A stretch of DNA of 34,092 bases, taken from NCBI RefSeq assembly GCF_000737785.1, contig NZ_JPRO01000029.1, positions 1 to 34,092 on the forward strand, given 5' to 3'. The notes beneath the pieces are model-generated. The model did not search any database and had not been told where the DNA came from. It was given only the letters and a program-made list of their open reading frames with translations. Shown one piece after another: positions 7,781 through 15,582 of this stretch (its first letter is position 1; every line of letters begins with the position of its first letter). The DNA comes from Chryseobacterium luteum (GTDB taxonomy: Bacteria > Bacteroidota > Bacteroidia > Flavobacteriales > Weeksellaceae). The position numbers were made by a program, and so were the translations under genes.

Positions 7781-9073
7781 TTAGTCGATAGATTTCAAAT
7801 TACCTCCGGATGTTTTGCTTATCTTCGATTCTATTTCCGGATTTCCTTTATACTTAACAGTTCCTCCTGAAGAAGCCTTTACTTTCAGTCTTACAGAAAC
7901 GTTTACCGAAAGATTTGCTCCGGATGTGGCCTCTGCCTCAAGATTATCCAGCCTCAGATTATCAGCTTTACAGGTTGCACCGCTGCTGATGTCTATTGTT
8001 CCGGAATCTGCTTTTCCTTCAAAGGCTGCATCGGATCCACTTGATGCTTTTATCGTAACATTCCCTGCTGTAATTCCAGCTCTGATGTTGGCTCCGGATG
8101 ATGTGCCGACATCCAGCGTATTGGAGATTTTAAAATCACCTTTTACATCAGCTCCGGATGACACATCAATAACCATGTTATTTTCTCTTATGGAATTCAC
8201 CACATTGAAGCTTGCTCCCGAAGAGGCCTTGATATTGCCCATTCTTGGGGAAGAAACGTTAACGCTTAAGTTCTTGAACTTCAACTTTTTTGTTCCTTTA
8301 TTATCTACATAGACTTTCAAAACCCCGTTTTCCACCTTTGTGATGATGTACTGAAGTTTATCGGAATCGGCAATCACTTTTACACTGGTAGGACTTTCCT
8401 GCTTGAAAACTACATTCACTCCCGTACTTACCTGAATTCCTGAAAACTCGCCTACATTTCTTGCTTCCCCGCTAAGATAAGAGGAATTGCTTTCAGAAGT
8501 AAGGCTGCTTCTGGTGTTGCTTATGGTATTGGTTCTGGTATTTGTATTGGTTTCGCTGGAATTAATAATCTTATTCAGATCATCCATAGAAAGTTTTCCG
8601 TCCAGCATCACGAGGATGCTTTCTCCCTTTCCTCCATCTATGCTCAAGAGAAGATCATCCAGTATTCCGTCTTTTGCATCGGAAGAAAGGAATTTTATCT
8701 TTGTCCCGGAGTTGTTAACAGACATGATCTCATTGTAATTAAGATTTTTCAGATACACAGAAATATCTTTGCTCAGCCTGGAAAGGTTATCCTGAACTTT
8801 ACGTCCTTCTGCTGTATTAAGATTTTCCGGATTTTCCGTAATAAGGATTTTCAAACCATTGATTTTCGAAAGCAGGGGCTTGATCTGATCCAGCTGGGAG
8901 TCGTCAATATTAAGACTGCTCAGCATGCCGAACATAGGTTTTGCAATTTTGATAGAGGTTACTCCTTCTACTTCCTGGTATCTGTCAAAAAGCATGTCGA
9001 ATTTATCCCGTTGTCCATACACTGTAAAGAAGTGGGAAAAAGCGAGTGCGAATATTATGAATATTTTTTTCAT
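7781..9073 (-). CDS. DUF4252 plus GIN (DUF2807) domain exported protein
   Basis: This 430-residue protein has a signal peptide ending in TVYGQ and two recognisable halves. Residues about 20-170 resemble DUF4252, as in the next gene, with FDRYQEVEGVTSIKIAKPMF and a closing ILVMLDGKLSMDDLNKII. A Ser/Thr/Asn-rich linker at about 172-200 leads into a DUF2807 head-GIN domain (about 205-430). That domain has FSGIQVSTGVNVVFKQ and repeated short SSGA/SSGS turns, typical of a right-handed beta solenoid. The fusion implies DUF4252 and GIN domains act in one envelope process. It lies between the membrane partner of the ECF sigma factor and a second DUF4252 gene. Biochemical function unknown. Confidence 0.9.
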   Translation of the reverse strand: MKKIFIIFALAFSHFFTVYGQRDKFDMLFDRYQEVEGVTSIKIAKPMFGMLSSLNIDDSQLDQIKPLLSKINGLKILITENPENLNTAEGRKVQDNLSRLSKDISVYLKNLNYNEIMSVNNSGTKIKFLSSDAKDGILDDLLLSIDGGKGESILVMLDGKLSMDDLNKIINSSETNTNTRTNTISNTRSSLTSESNSSYLSGEARNVGEFSGIQVSTGVNVVFKQESPTSVKVIADSDKLQYIITKVENGVLKVYVDNKGTKKLKFKNLSVNVSSPRMGNIKASSGASFNVVNSIRENNMVIDVSSGADVKGDFKISNTLDVGTSSGANIRAGITAGNVTIKASSGSDAAFEGKADSGTIDISSGATCKADNLRLDNLEAEATSGANLSVNVSVRLKVKASSGGTVKYKGNPEIESKISKTSGGNLKSID

Positions 9074-9139
9074 GAGTCAATTTTTATTTCTTAAGCTGAT
9101 TATTGTTGCCTGATCAGGAGCATAATCTGTTTTTTATTG

Positions 9140-9814
9140 TTAATAATCATCCTCTACTACTGTAGGCTGTACTAATTTTTCACTAACGTTATTTGCAAAT
9201 ATCTGGAATGAGTATTTAGTCACATTGATAGCCTCATCTACATTATCGATTCTTTTACCGTTTACAATGACGTAGGAGTCCTTGTATCCCGTAGAATCTT
9301 TCAAAGCTTTATTATTTTTGAATGAGGAGTTGCTTACAAACCTGGGCCTGGATTCTTTTTTCAGTCTTCCTCTTTTCGGCAATATTTCATCCAGCACATC
9401 CTTTTCTGCGACTGAATTTTCCTGGAAAACAGAATCTTTTTTGACCCCGGAAATGGAATCGGTATGATTAACTGCTACCTGCTCATGATGGTCATTATTC
9501 TCCTCAATAAATTTTGATTTCTGTTTTAAGACCTCATCTTTTACCAATTGTTCTTTTTCGATAACACCAGTACGGTAATCATTAAAGAAAAACCCGATGC
9601 TGAAAAGAAGCACTAATCCGGCTGCCATCCAGAACCATTTGGGAAAAGAGGGTTTATTGTTCCGGAGCGGAATGATGGGCCCACCGTTTGTTTCGGAGTC
9701 CGCAGATCCACCTTCTGCTTTCTGAAGAAAATCTTCAAAGCTCCAGTCCATTTTTTCTTCCTTTATATCGTGGAATATCTCGTCGTATTTATTCTGAAAT
9801 TGATCTTTGTTCAT
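9140..9814 (-). CDS. Single-pass membrane protein, probable ECF sigma partner
   Basis: The 224-residue protein has a cytoplasmic N-terminal part of about 58 residues, one strong membrane segment (about 60-78, WFWMAAGLVLLFSIGFFF) and a polar, charged C-terminal part. This is the topology of an anti-sigma factor. I see no HxxxCxxC zinc motif, so it is not a ZAS-type anti-sigma. Its start overlaps the end of the sigma factor gene by 26 bases, which implies translational coupling and a functional link. I infer it binds or tethers the sigma factor; no family name is certain. Confidence 0.8.
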   Translation of the reverse strand: MNKDQFQNKYDEIFHDIKEEKMDWSFEDFLQKAEGGSADSETNGGPIIPLRNNKPSFPKWFWMAAGLVLLFSIGFFFNDYRTGVIEKEQLVKDEVLKQKSKFIEENNDHHEQVAVNHTDSISGVKKDSVFQENSVAEKDVLDEILPKRGRLKKESRPRFVSNSSFKNNKALKDSTGYKDSYVIVNGKRIDNVDEAINVTKYSFQIFANNVSEKLVQPTVVEDDY

Positions 9815-10298
9815 AGCTCATCAGTTGTGATATTTGTTCTTTTACTTTTTGTCTCGCCCGCATCAGGTTTACTCTTACTGCGTTTTCTTCCATTTCCAGC
9901 ATTTCGGAAATTTCCGAGACTTCGTATTCTTCTACATCTTTCAGATGGATCACCATTTTCTGTTTTTCCGGAAGCTGGTTGATAAACCCTATAATATGCT
10001 CCTTCAGATTATTGATATCCATGCTGTACAATTCTGAACGGTGAAGCTGCAAATCTGCAAATCCCTGCCTCACATCATGGTGCTTCAGCCTGTTAAGGCA
10101 CTCGTTCCGGACAGATTTCAAAGCATAGGACTTTAAATTTCCAAACTTTTCTAGTTCCTCTTTCTTCTGCCAGAACTTGATCATCAGATCCTGCACCACA
10201 TCTTCCGCCTCATCACTGCTCATCACGAATCTTTTCGCAAAACGATACATCTCGTCTTTGAGAATAAACACCGTATTCTTGAAAGTTTCTTGGGTCAT
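9789..10298 (-). CDS. ECF (sigma-70 family) RNA polymerase sigma factor
   Basis: The 169-residue protein has the usual two-domain ECF plan. Region 2 lies at about 8-75 with FAKRFVMSSDEAEDVVQDLMIKFW (key residues DEAEDVVQD and FW) and a basic end. Region 4 lies at about 105-160 with QLPEKQKMVIHLKD, then EVSEISEMLEM and VRVNLMRARQKVKE, the helix-turn-helix that reads the -35 site. It should direct polymerase to a small regulon, probably including this operon. It is the first of four genes: sigma, membrane partner, GIN/DUF4252, DUF4252. No TAnnTTTG element is visible upstream, which fits self-regulation through a different promoter type, though that is inference. Confidence 0.95.
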   Translation of the reverse strand: MTQETFKNTVFILKDEMYRFAKRFVMSSDEAEDVVQDLMIKFWQKKEELEKFGNLKSYALKSVRNECLNRLKHHDVRQGFADLQLHRSELYSMDINNLKEHIIGFINQLPEKQKMVIHLKDVEEYEVSEISEMLEMEENAVRVNLMRARQKVKEQISQLMSYEQRSISE

Positions 10299-10692
10299 GA
10301 GTTTTGTTTCTATATATAAGACAATTAAAATCTTAATTCTATTACACTAGATTATAAAAAAAGTGATGTTTTTCTAATTTTTATCTTACGCATACTCATA
10401 AAAGCCCACTCATAAAGGGGTTTTTATGATTTTTATAAAATTACCTATTTTTTTCTTTTTCTGAATAATAATTTCAAAACTGTAGCTCTTCCGTTATTTG
10501 TCAGCAAAATAAATTTAAATGCTCACTATAAATTAAGCCTTTTCGACTAATGGAAAGGATATTTTTTGTTCTTACACTGATTTCACAGATGGCACAGATT
10601 TTTTTAGATTTAATTGACAATTAAAACTATTTATAAATAGTAAAGCCTAATTATCTGTGGGAAATAAACAAGTATCAGTATCCAATAACGTA
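10299..10692. other. Intergenic region between ECF operon and GlmU-like gene
   Basis: About 390 AT-rich bases without a supportable gene. It holds a weak hairpin near 10403-10427 and a CAGAT-type nonamer repeat at 10575-10601 with an inverted copy (ATCTGTG) at 10653-10659. Confidence 0.6.
10575..10601 (+). repeat. CAGAT nonamer repeat, three units
   Basis: Three adjacent 9-base units: CACTGATTT (10575), CACAGATGG (10584) and CACAGATTT (10593). An inverted ATCTGTG lies at 10653-10659. Similar units recur at 33765-33876, suggesting a dispersed noncoding repeat family. Confidence 0.6.
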
Positions 10693-10715
10693 AAAGCCTC
10701 CATTTCGGAGGCTTT
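10693..10715 (-). terminator. Intrinsic terminator of the GlmU-like gene
   Basis: A perfect 9-bp stem (AAAGCCTCC with GGAGGCTTT) and 5-base loop lie six bases past the stop codon on the minus strand, followed there by a short T-run. Confidence 0.85.
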
Positions 10716-10720
10716 CAATA

Positions 10721-11881
10721 TTAATACATTTCAAAAATATACTTCAAAATAGCTTTATCTTCATCTGTTAACAGCACTTTTCTTCTTGCCATTGCTCTTT
10801 CTGCCACTTCATAGGCTTTATCCAGCTTAAATCTTTCATCATCCTTGCATCCGCCCCATGAGAAATTCTCAACAAGGTTTGGCGGAAAGCCTGGCTTAAA
10901 TATATTGGAAGCAACTCCTATTACCGTTCCTGTATTTAACTGAGTATTGATCGCTGTTTTAGAATGGTCTCCCATAATCAGTCCGGCAAACTGAAGTCCT
11001 GTGTCTTCAAAAGCTTTTGTTCTGTAATTCCAAAGTTTGACCTGGCTGTAGTTATTTTTAAGATTGGAAGAATTGGTATCCGCTCCGAAATTACACCATT
11101 CACCGATCACAGAGTTCCCAATAAAACCTTCATGACCTTTGCTTGAATACCCGAATATGATGATATTATTCACTTCGCCACCCACTTTACAGTGAGGACC
11201 CACTGTGGTAGCACCATAAATTTTTGATCCTAAATTAAACTTGGAATCCTCTCCCAGCGATATGGGCCCGCGGAGGTTACAGCCTTCCATCACCTCAGCA
11301 TTTTTACCGATATAGATCTTTCCTGTTTTTGTATTGATGGTAGAAAATTCTATCTGGGCTCCTTCTTCAATAAAAAGATCTTTTTTATCGCCTAAAAAAC
11401 CGTTGGTGGAAGACAGTTCCTGCGAAGTCCTTCCTTCAGTCAGCAACTGGAAATCAAAATCGATTGCAAGGTGGTTATAAGTAAATAAGTCTGCCGGTTT
11501 TTTAAAGAAGGTTAATTTTTCCTTTATATCCGTCATCTTTTCGATCTGGTTCAGCGAAAATCCTTTCATATCAATTCTGGCGGCCACCAGTTCATCTTCG
11601 TAAACAAGAGCTTCCCCCTGTTTAAGATCTTTGATTTGCTGAATGACCGTTTCGGTCGGCAGAAAATTAGTAACTAGGAAAAGACTTTCTTTTTCTTCGG
11701 GATTTTTGAATTTATTCTGAAGATAATTTTCAGTAAAATAAGAAACCTCGGTATTTCCTAAGATCTTCTGCCATCGCTCGGAAAAAGTAAGGATTCCGCA
11801 TCGCATTGCGGCAACAGGACGGGTAAAGGTAAGCGGAAGAAAATCTTCCCAGTACTGGGCGTCTGAAAATACTAATTGCAT
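10721..11881 (-). CDS. GlmU-like sugar nucleotidyltransferase/acetyltransferase
   Basis: This 386-residue protein fits the Bacteroidetes GlmU-like family (TIGR03991 type). Such proteins are proposed to make UDP-N-acetylglucosamine in place of canonical GlmU; that is prediction, not shown here. The N-terminal half (about 1-155) starts with the nucleotidyltransferase-like FSDAQYWEDFLPLTFTRPVA (key residues LTFTRP). The C-terminal half (about 165-350) is a left-handed beta helix of hexapeptide repeats, such as IYIGKNAEVMEG, SKIYGATTVGPHCKVGG and FIGNSVIGEW, ending near GTVIGVASNIF. The gene stands alone, with its own terminator. Its start codon is seven bases from a heptamer tandem repeat that lies in the predicted leader. 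Confidence 0.9.
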   Translation of the reverse strand: MQLVFSDAQYWEDFLPLTFTRPVAAMRCGILTFSERWQKILGNTEVSYFTENYLQNKFKNPEEKESLFLVTNFLPTETVIQQIKDLKQGEALVYEDELVAARIDMKGFSLNQIEKMTDIKEKLTFFKKPADLFTYNHLAIDFDFQLLTEGRTSQELSSTNGFLGDKKDLFIEEGAQIEFSTINTKTGKIYIGKNAEVMEGCNLRGPISLGEDSKFNLGSKIYGATTVGPHCKVGGEVNNIIIFGYSSKGHEGFIGNSVIGEWCNFGADTNSSNLKNNYSQVKLWNYRTKAFEDTGLQFAGLIMGDHSKTAINTQLNTGTVIGVASNIFKPGFPPNLVENFSWGGCKDDERFKLDKAYEVAERAMARRKVLLTDEDKAILKYIFEMY

Positions 11882-11887
11882 TATAAT

Positions 11888-11929
11888 ATAGAAGTTAGAG
11901 ATTAGAGATTAGAAGTTAGAGAATGGAAG
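11888..11929. repeat. Heptamer tandem repeat in the GlmU-like gene leader
   Basis: Six consecutive 7-base units vary around TTAGAGA and TTAGAAG; exact TTAGAGA copies start at 11895, 11902 and 11916. The array ends seven bases from the ATG at 11881. The remaining gap to 12143 holds two -7-like elements and no gene I can support. Confidence 0.75.
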
Positions 11930-11978
11930 ATAGCTTGAAGTTTACCATCAGCTTCCAGAATCTAATTTCCGTTCAGAA

Positions 11979-11994
11979 CAAAAATACAAAAATA
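11979..11994 (-). promoter_or_regulatory. Candidate -7 elements for the GlmU-like gene
   Basis: On the minus strand TATTTTTG occurs twice (11979-11986 and 11987-11994), each matching TAnnTTTG. A start here would place the heptamer repeat inside a leader of about 90 bases. No clear -33 TTG was found. Confidence 0.35.
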
Positions 11995-12143
11995 GCTGGA
12001 AATAGAGATGAGATGTCAGAAGCTGGAAGTTAGTTCATGAGGTCTCACTAAGAATACCTGCTATTCTGTTTGGTAAAAATACAATTTCCATTGATCAAAC
12101 AGAGAACAAAATACTGCCTATGGCTAATTTCTAACTTGTAGAA

Positions 12144-12175
12144 CAAAAAAAGTCTCCCAATAAATTGGAAGACTT
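12144..12175 (-). terminator. Intrinsic terminator of the L31 gene
   Basis: Stem AAGTCT-CCAAT with ATTGG-AGACTT (one C/A mismatch) over 12150-12175, followed on the minus strand by a T-run (A-run 12144-12151). Confidence 0.85.
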
Positions 12176-12197
12176 AAGTATGTTTGGTGACAAAAAA

Positions 12198-12449
12198 TTA
12201 CTTAGCGAATTTTTTGTATTTGTTCATAAACTTATCAACTCTACCTGCAGTGTCAACTAATTTCACTTTACCAGTGTAGAAAGGGTGAGAAGTTGAAGAG
12301 ATTTCCATTTTGATCAATGGGTACTCTTGTCCTTCGAATTCGATAGTATCTTTCGTTTCTGCAGTAGATTTGCAAAGAAACACCTCGTCGTTACTCATAT
12401 CTTTGAAAACAACAAGTCTATAATTTTCTGGGTGGATTCCTTTTTTCAT
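12198..12449 (-). CDS. rpmE2: 50S ribosomal protein L31, type B
   Basis: The 83-residue protein matches type B L31: MKKGIHPENYRLVVFKD at the start, FLCKSTAETKDTIEFEGQEYPL in the middle (key residues FLCKST and YPL) and the strongly conserved SSTSHPFYTGK near residue 55, then AGRVDKFMNKYKK at the end. L31 bridges the ribosomal subunits. Type B forms lack the four-cysteine zinc site of type A; only one cysteine is present here, consistent with a zinc-free form. It is a single-gene unit with a good promoter and terminator. Confidence 0.97.
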   Translation of the reverse strand: MKKGIHPENYRLVVFKDMSNDEVFLCKSTAETKDTIEFEGQEYPLIKMEISSTSHPFYTGKVKLVDTAGRVDKFMNKYKKFAK

Positions 12450-12519
12450 AATACAATTTTTAAAAAATTAAAGTTTGCTTCCGAAATAGTAATGGTATTT
12501 CTCTGCTAATTTTAGGTTG

Positions 12520-12550
12520 CAAAAGTACAACATTTTTTCAAATATCCAAA
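12520..12550 (-). promoter_or_regulatory. Bacteroidetes-type promoter of the L31 gene
   Basis: On the minus strand the -7 element TACTTTTG (12520-12527) has TTTG (12547-12550) nineteen bases upstream. The predicted leader is about 64 bases, long enough for autoregulation by L31, though no structure was identified. Confidence 0.6.
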
Positions 12551-12571
12551 TACCCAATCCAATATTTTTTA

Positions 12572-12606
12572 TTGATAAGAAATTCAAAGTATTTTCGTTA
12601 AATTTG
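12572..12606 (+). promoter_or_regulatory. Promoter of the lipoprotein-aroA operon
   Basis: TAAATTTG (12599-12606) matches TAnnTTTG; TTG at 12572-12574 lies 24 bases upstream, slightly far. The ATG at 12628 is 21 bases past the -7 element. Confidence 0.5.
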
Positions 12607-12627
12607 GAATCTTAAACTTTAATTTCG

Positions 12628-14037
12628 ATGAAATTCAAACTATTACTGGCTTTTTCTTTCTGGATGCTTCTCGTGGCAGTATCGTGCAATAAGGATGATA
12701 TTACTTTTGATGCTCCTTCACAACAGTTAAGTTTTTCAAGAGATACGGTATTCTGTGATACCGTTTATCATCAGGTACGTTCCGAAACGTATTTTGTAAA
12801 GGTATATAATAATGAAGACAAAGATATTTTAATTCCAAGGATCAATCTGGAAAAGGGAGTTTCATCATTATATAGAATTAATGTAGACGGAAAACCGGGC
12901 TATGATTTCAAAGATGTACCGCTGAGAAAGAAAGACAGCATGTATATCTTCGTAGAAATCGCTCCTGAAGCTACCGGCCCTGAAGCCATTGCTGACGATA
13001 AAATTGTTTTCAGCAGCGGTGCGGGACAACAGCACGTGACTTTATTTTCAGTCGTTCAGGACGCAGAATTTTTCATCGAAACACCAGGCAATCCAAATGT
13101 GATCTCTAACCATACAACATGGAATAACAATAAGGCTAAGATCATCTACGGAGATCTTACCATTAATCCTAATATCACACTGGATATCCAGCCGGGAACT
13201 AAAGTTTATTTCCACAAGAACAGCGGCATGAAGGTATCAGCCGGAGCTTCTTTAAATATCAACGGCGTTTTTGACAATGAAGTGATCCTGCGCGGAGACA
13301 GAAATGATCCTTTTTACGATACCATCCCAAAAAACTGGAACTCTATCCGTATGGAGCCCAATTCTATATTAAATATGAATTTTGCAAGACTTTTCGGAGG
13401 AACAAGAGGGCTGGATATGAAACAGAATACGGCAAATATCAGCAACTCATTCATCCATAATTTCTTTGAATACGGGATTTATGCAGTGGGTTCAACGGTT
13501 ACTGCCAAGAATTTGGTCATGAACAATTGCGGTGAATCCTGTATCGGGATTTTCAGAGGTGGAAATCACAGCTATACTCATTCCACGATTGCGAATTATT
13601 CTAAAACAATGGGATCATTCAACAGAAACGGAATTACAGCAGCCAATGAATGGAAAAATGCAGCGGGAACTACAGAACAGGGCGCGCTTCAGCGTCTTGA
13701 TATAAAAAACAGTATCGTATATTCCGACAGAGACAATTCTGTGAATTTTGAACAGACTCCGGGACAGCAGTTTGAATTCCTTATTCAAAACTCCCTGATC
13801 AAATATTCAGGAGTATCCGAAGCTGGATTTAATTTTGACACCAGTACCAATGTCATACAAAGCATTAAAAACCAGGACCCTCAGTTCCTTAATTATTTCG
13901 CAGCGAAGATGAACCTGAGGGTAAAAACAACATCTCCCGCAAGAGGAAAAGGAAACCTGACAGTAGCAGGAACCTTACCTTTTGATATTGTGAATGTATC
14001 CAGAACAACCAACCCTACTCTTGGAGCCTATCAATAA
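12628..14037 (+). CDS. Outer-membrane-type lipoprotein with right-handed beta helix
   Basis: This 469-residue protein starts with a lipoprotein signal whose lipobox AVSC places the lipidated Cys at residue 20. Residues about 35-150 form a beta-sandwich-like region with paired short strands. From about 165 to 400 there are irregular Asn/Gly-rich turns such as LDIQPGTKVYFHKNSGMKV, FARLFGG and SFIHNFFEYGIYAVG, typical of a parallel beta helix. This is a common Bacteroidetes envelope protein type of unknown function. Its stop overlaps the ATG of the MazG-like gene by one base (TAATG), so translation is coupled. It heads a five-gene operon that includes aroA; a functional link is not obvious. Confidence 0.85.
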   Translation: MKFKLLLAFSFWMLLVAVSCNKDDITFDAPSQQLSFSRDTVFCDTVYHQVRSETYFVKVYNNEDKDILIPRINLEKGVSSLYRINVDGKPGYDFKDVPLRKKDSMYIFVEIAPEATGPEAIADDKIVFSSGAGQQHVTLFSVVQDAEFFIETPGNPNVISNHTTWNNNKAKIIYGDLTINPNITLDIQPGTKVYFHKNSGMKVSAGASLNINGVFDNEVILRGDRNDPFYDTIPKNWNSIRMEPNSILNMNFARLFGGTRGLDMKQNTANISNSFIHNFFEYGIYAVGSTVTAKNLVMNNCGESCIGIFRGGNHSYTHSTIANYSKTMGSFNRNGITAANEWKNAAGTTEQGALQRLDIKNSIVYSDRDNSVNFEQTPGQQFEFLIQNSLIKYSGVSEAGFNFDTSTNVIQSIKNQDPQFLNYFAAKMNLRVKTTSPARGKGNLTVAGTLPFDIVNVSRTTNPTLGAYQ

Positions 14038-14363
14038 TGGAAATCACACAACTACAGCAGCAGGTAGACGAATGGATCAAAAACATTGGAGTCCGTTATT
14101 TTAATGAACTGACCAATATGGCTATGCTGACCGAAGAAGTAGGTGAAGTAGCCCGCATCATCGCCAGAAGATACGGTGAACAGAGCGAAAAAGAAAGCGA
14201 TAAAAGCAAAGATCTTGGGGAAGAGCTGGCAGATGTACTGTTTGTAACATTATGTTTAGCCAACCAGACCGGAGTGAATCTGCAGGAAGCTTTCGACAAA
14301 AAGATGAAGATTAAGACTGACCGGGATAAAGAACGGCATCAGAATAATGAGAAGTTGAAATAA
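14037..14363 (+). CDS. MazG-type nucleotide pyrophosphohydrolase
   Basis: The 108-residue protein is a single MazG-like all-alpha domain. It likely hydrolyses nucleoside triphosphates to monophosphates and pyrophosphate, cleaning the nucleotide pool in the cytosol. The metal-binding motifs are intact: EEVGE (33-37) on one helix and ELAD (63-66, with EE just before) on the next, followed by a final Lys-rich helix. It starts on the last base of the upstream stop codon and ends one base before the WG-repeat gene. The short single-domain form is usual for this subfamily. Confidence 0.93.
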   Translation: MEITQLQQQVDEWIKNIGVRYFNELTNMAMLTEEVGEVARIIARRYGEQSEKESDKSKDLGEELADVLFVTLCLANQTGVNLQEAFDKKMKIKTDRDKERHQNNEKLK

Positions 14364-14364
14364 C

Positions 14365-15582
14365 ATGAAAAAAGTTTTAGCAGCCACTTTTCTTTTTACC
14401 TATATCTTATCCTATTGCCAGGTGACTGTTCCTTTTAGAGTCGGTAACAAGTTTGGTATTTCAGATGAATCCGGAAAAATGATCATTCCCGCGGAATATG
14501 ATATTATAGACATCATGATCTACGGAAGCAACGGTGAATACGTAGCGGTGAGGAAAACATCTGAAAATGAAGCTAAAACCACCTATATCGTTAACAATAA
14601 AATTGTACTGAAAGATACAGACTATCATTATTTCAGTAAAGATAAAGGTTTTATCACAGCGTTGAAATTAAAGAACCCGGACAAAATATACCCCCGGGAT
14701 TCTTATGTAAACAATCTGACCGACATCTACACACTGGATGGCAAAAAAGTCTTCCCTTCATCATTTAGATTCGTTAATTTTCTGGAAAACGAGAAAAAAC
14801 CGGCGCTTAAGGATGAAATTTTAATTCTGACCAACGACCTTAATGGTTTGTATTCATTAATTGTCCTTAATAAGAAGACCTTAAAAATTAGTAAAACTTT
14901 TTTTGAAGGCGTAAGAAAAGTAGACAGCGATTATAAAAATTTTCCCAATGCACTGTCCCTTAAATATTACAAAGATTCTGTTGGAAAAATGCTGACCATC
15001 AATTTTTCAGACGGGAAAATAACGAGTGAAACCGTGGCTGACATCCCCTCTTCGTCAAATTATACATCTAATTCTTATTATTCCACTTACTCTGAAGCAG
15101 CAGGGGACTATCATGATGAGACAAAAGCCCCGCCTATCAACAGCAGTGAAAATATAATTACTGAAATAAAAGAAATTACAGAATCAAGGAGTAGAAAACC
15201 TTTTGAAATTCCACATTTAAAAATTAGAAATTTGGAGCTATCCCCGGAATACTCCACCATTGTAAAAGAAAAAGGTAAGTTAGGCTACTTTAACAACAAT
15301 ACCAAAGAATGGATCTTACCTCCCAAATATGATGAAATCATAAGCACTGAATCTTCCTGTGCGATGTGCGGAACCTATATTGTTAGAACAGGAAATATCT
15401 ATAATATTTGGGAAATCGGGAACAATAAAAAAGAAATATTAAAGGGGAACTTTGAAATGCTCCCTATCTTTAAAAAAAGAAATTACGGAAGAGAAGGATT
15501 TCATCTTATCCAATTATTTGATAAAGACGGAAAACTATTTTCTTATGCCAACCAGGATGGCAGCGTATATTATAAACAATGA
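14365..15582 (+). CDS. Exported WG-repeat protein
   Basis: This 405-residue protein begins with a signal peptide (MKKVLAATFLFTYILSYCQ). Two WG/KWG-type repeats are clear: VGNKFGISDESGKMIIPAEYDII near residues 26-48 and EKGKLGYFNNNTKEWILPPKYDEII near 306-331 (key residues GYF and LPPKYD). Between them is a beta-rich region with a Ser/Tyr-rich linker at about 225-260. WG repeats are widespread in Bacteroidetes and are thought to mediate binding; no specific role is known. Its stop overlaps the first candidate ATG of aroA by four bases, implying coupling. Confidence 0.85.
   Translation: MKKVLAATFLFTYILSYCQVTVPFRVGNKFGISDESGKMIIPAEYDIIDIMIYGSNGEYVAVRKTSENEAKTTYIVNNKIVLKDTDYHYFSKDKGFITALKLKNPDKIYPRDSYVNNLTDIYTLDGKKVFPSSFRFVNFLENEKKPALKDEILILTNDLNGLYSLIVLNKKTLKISKTFFEGVRKVDSDYKNFPNALSLKYYKDSVGKMLTINFSDGKITSETVADIPSSSNYTSNSYYSTYSEAAGDYHDETKAPPINSSENIITEIKEITESRSRKPFEIPHLKIRNLELSPEYSTIVKEKGKLGYFNNNTKEWILPPKYDEIISTESSCAMCGTYIVRTGNIYNIWEIGNNKKEILKGNFEMLPIFKKRNYGREGFHLIQLFDKDGKLFSYANQDGSVYYKQ

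Noticed and set aside
11979..11994. Firm promoter call for the GlmU-like gene
   Set aside because: Two A-rich matches to the -7 motif but no -33 element; left as low-confidence candidates.
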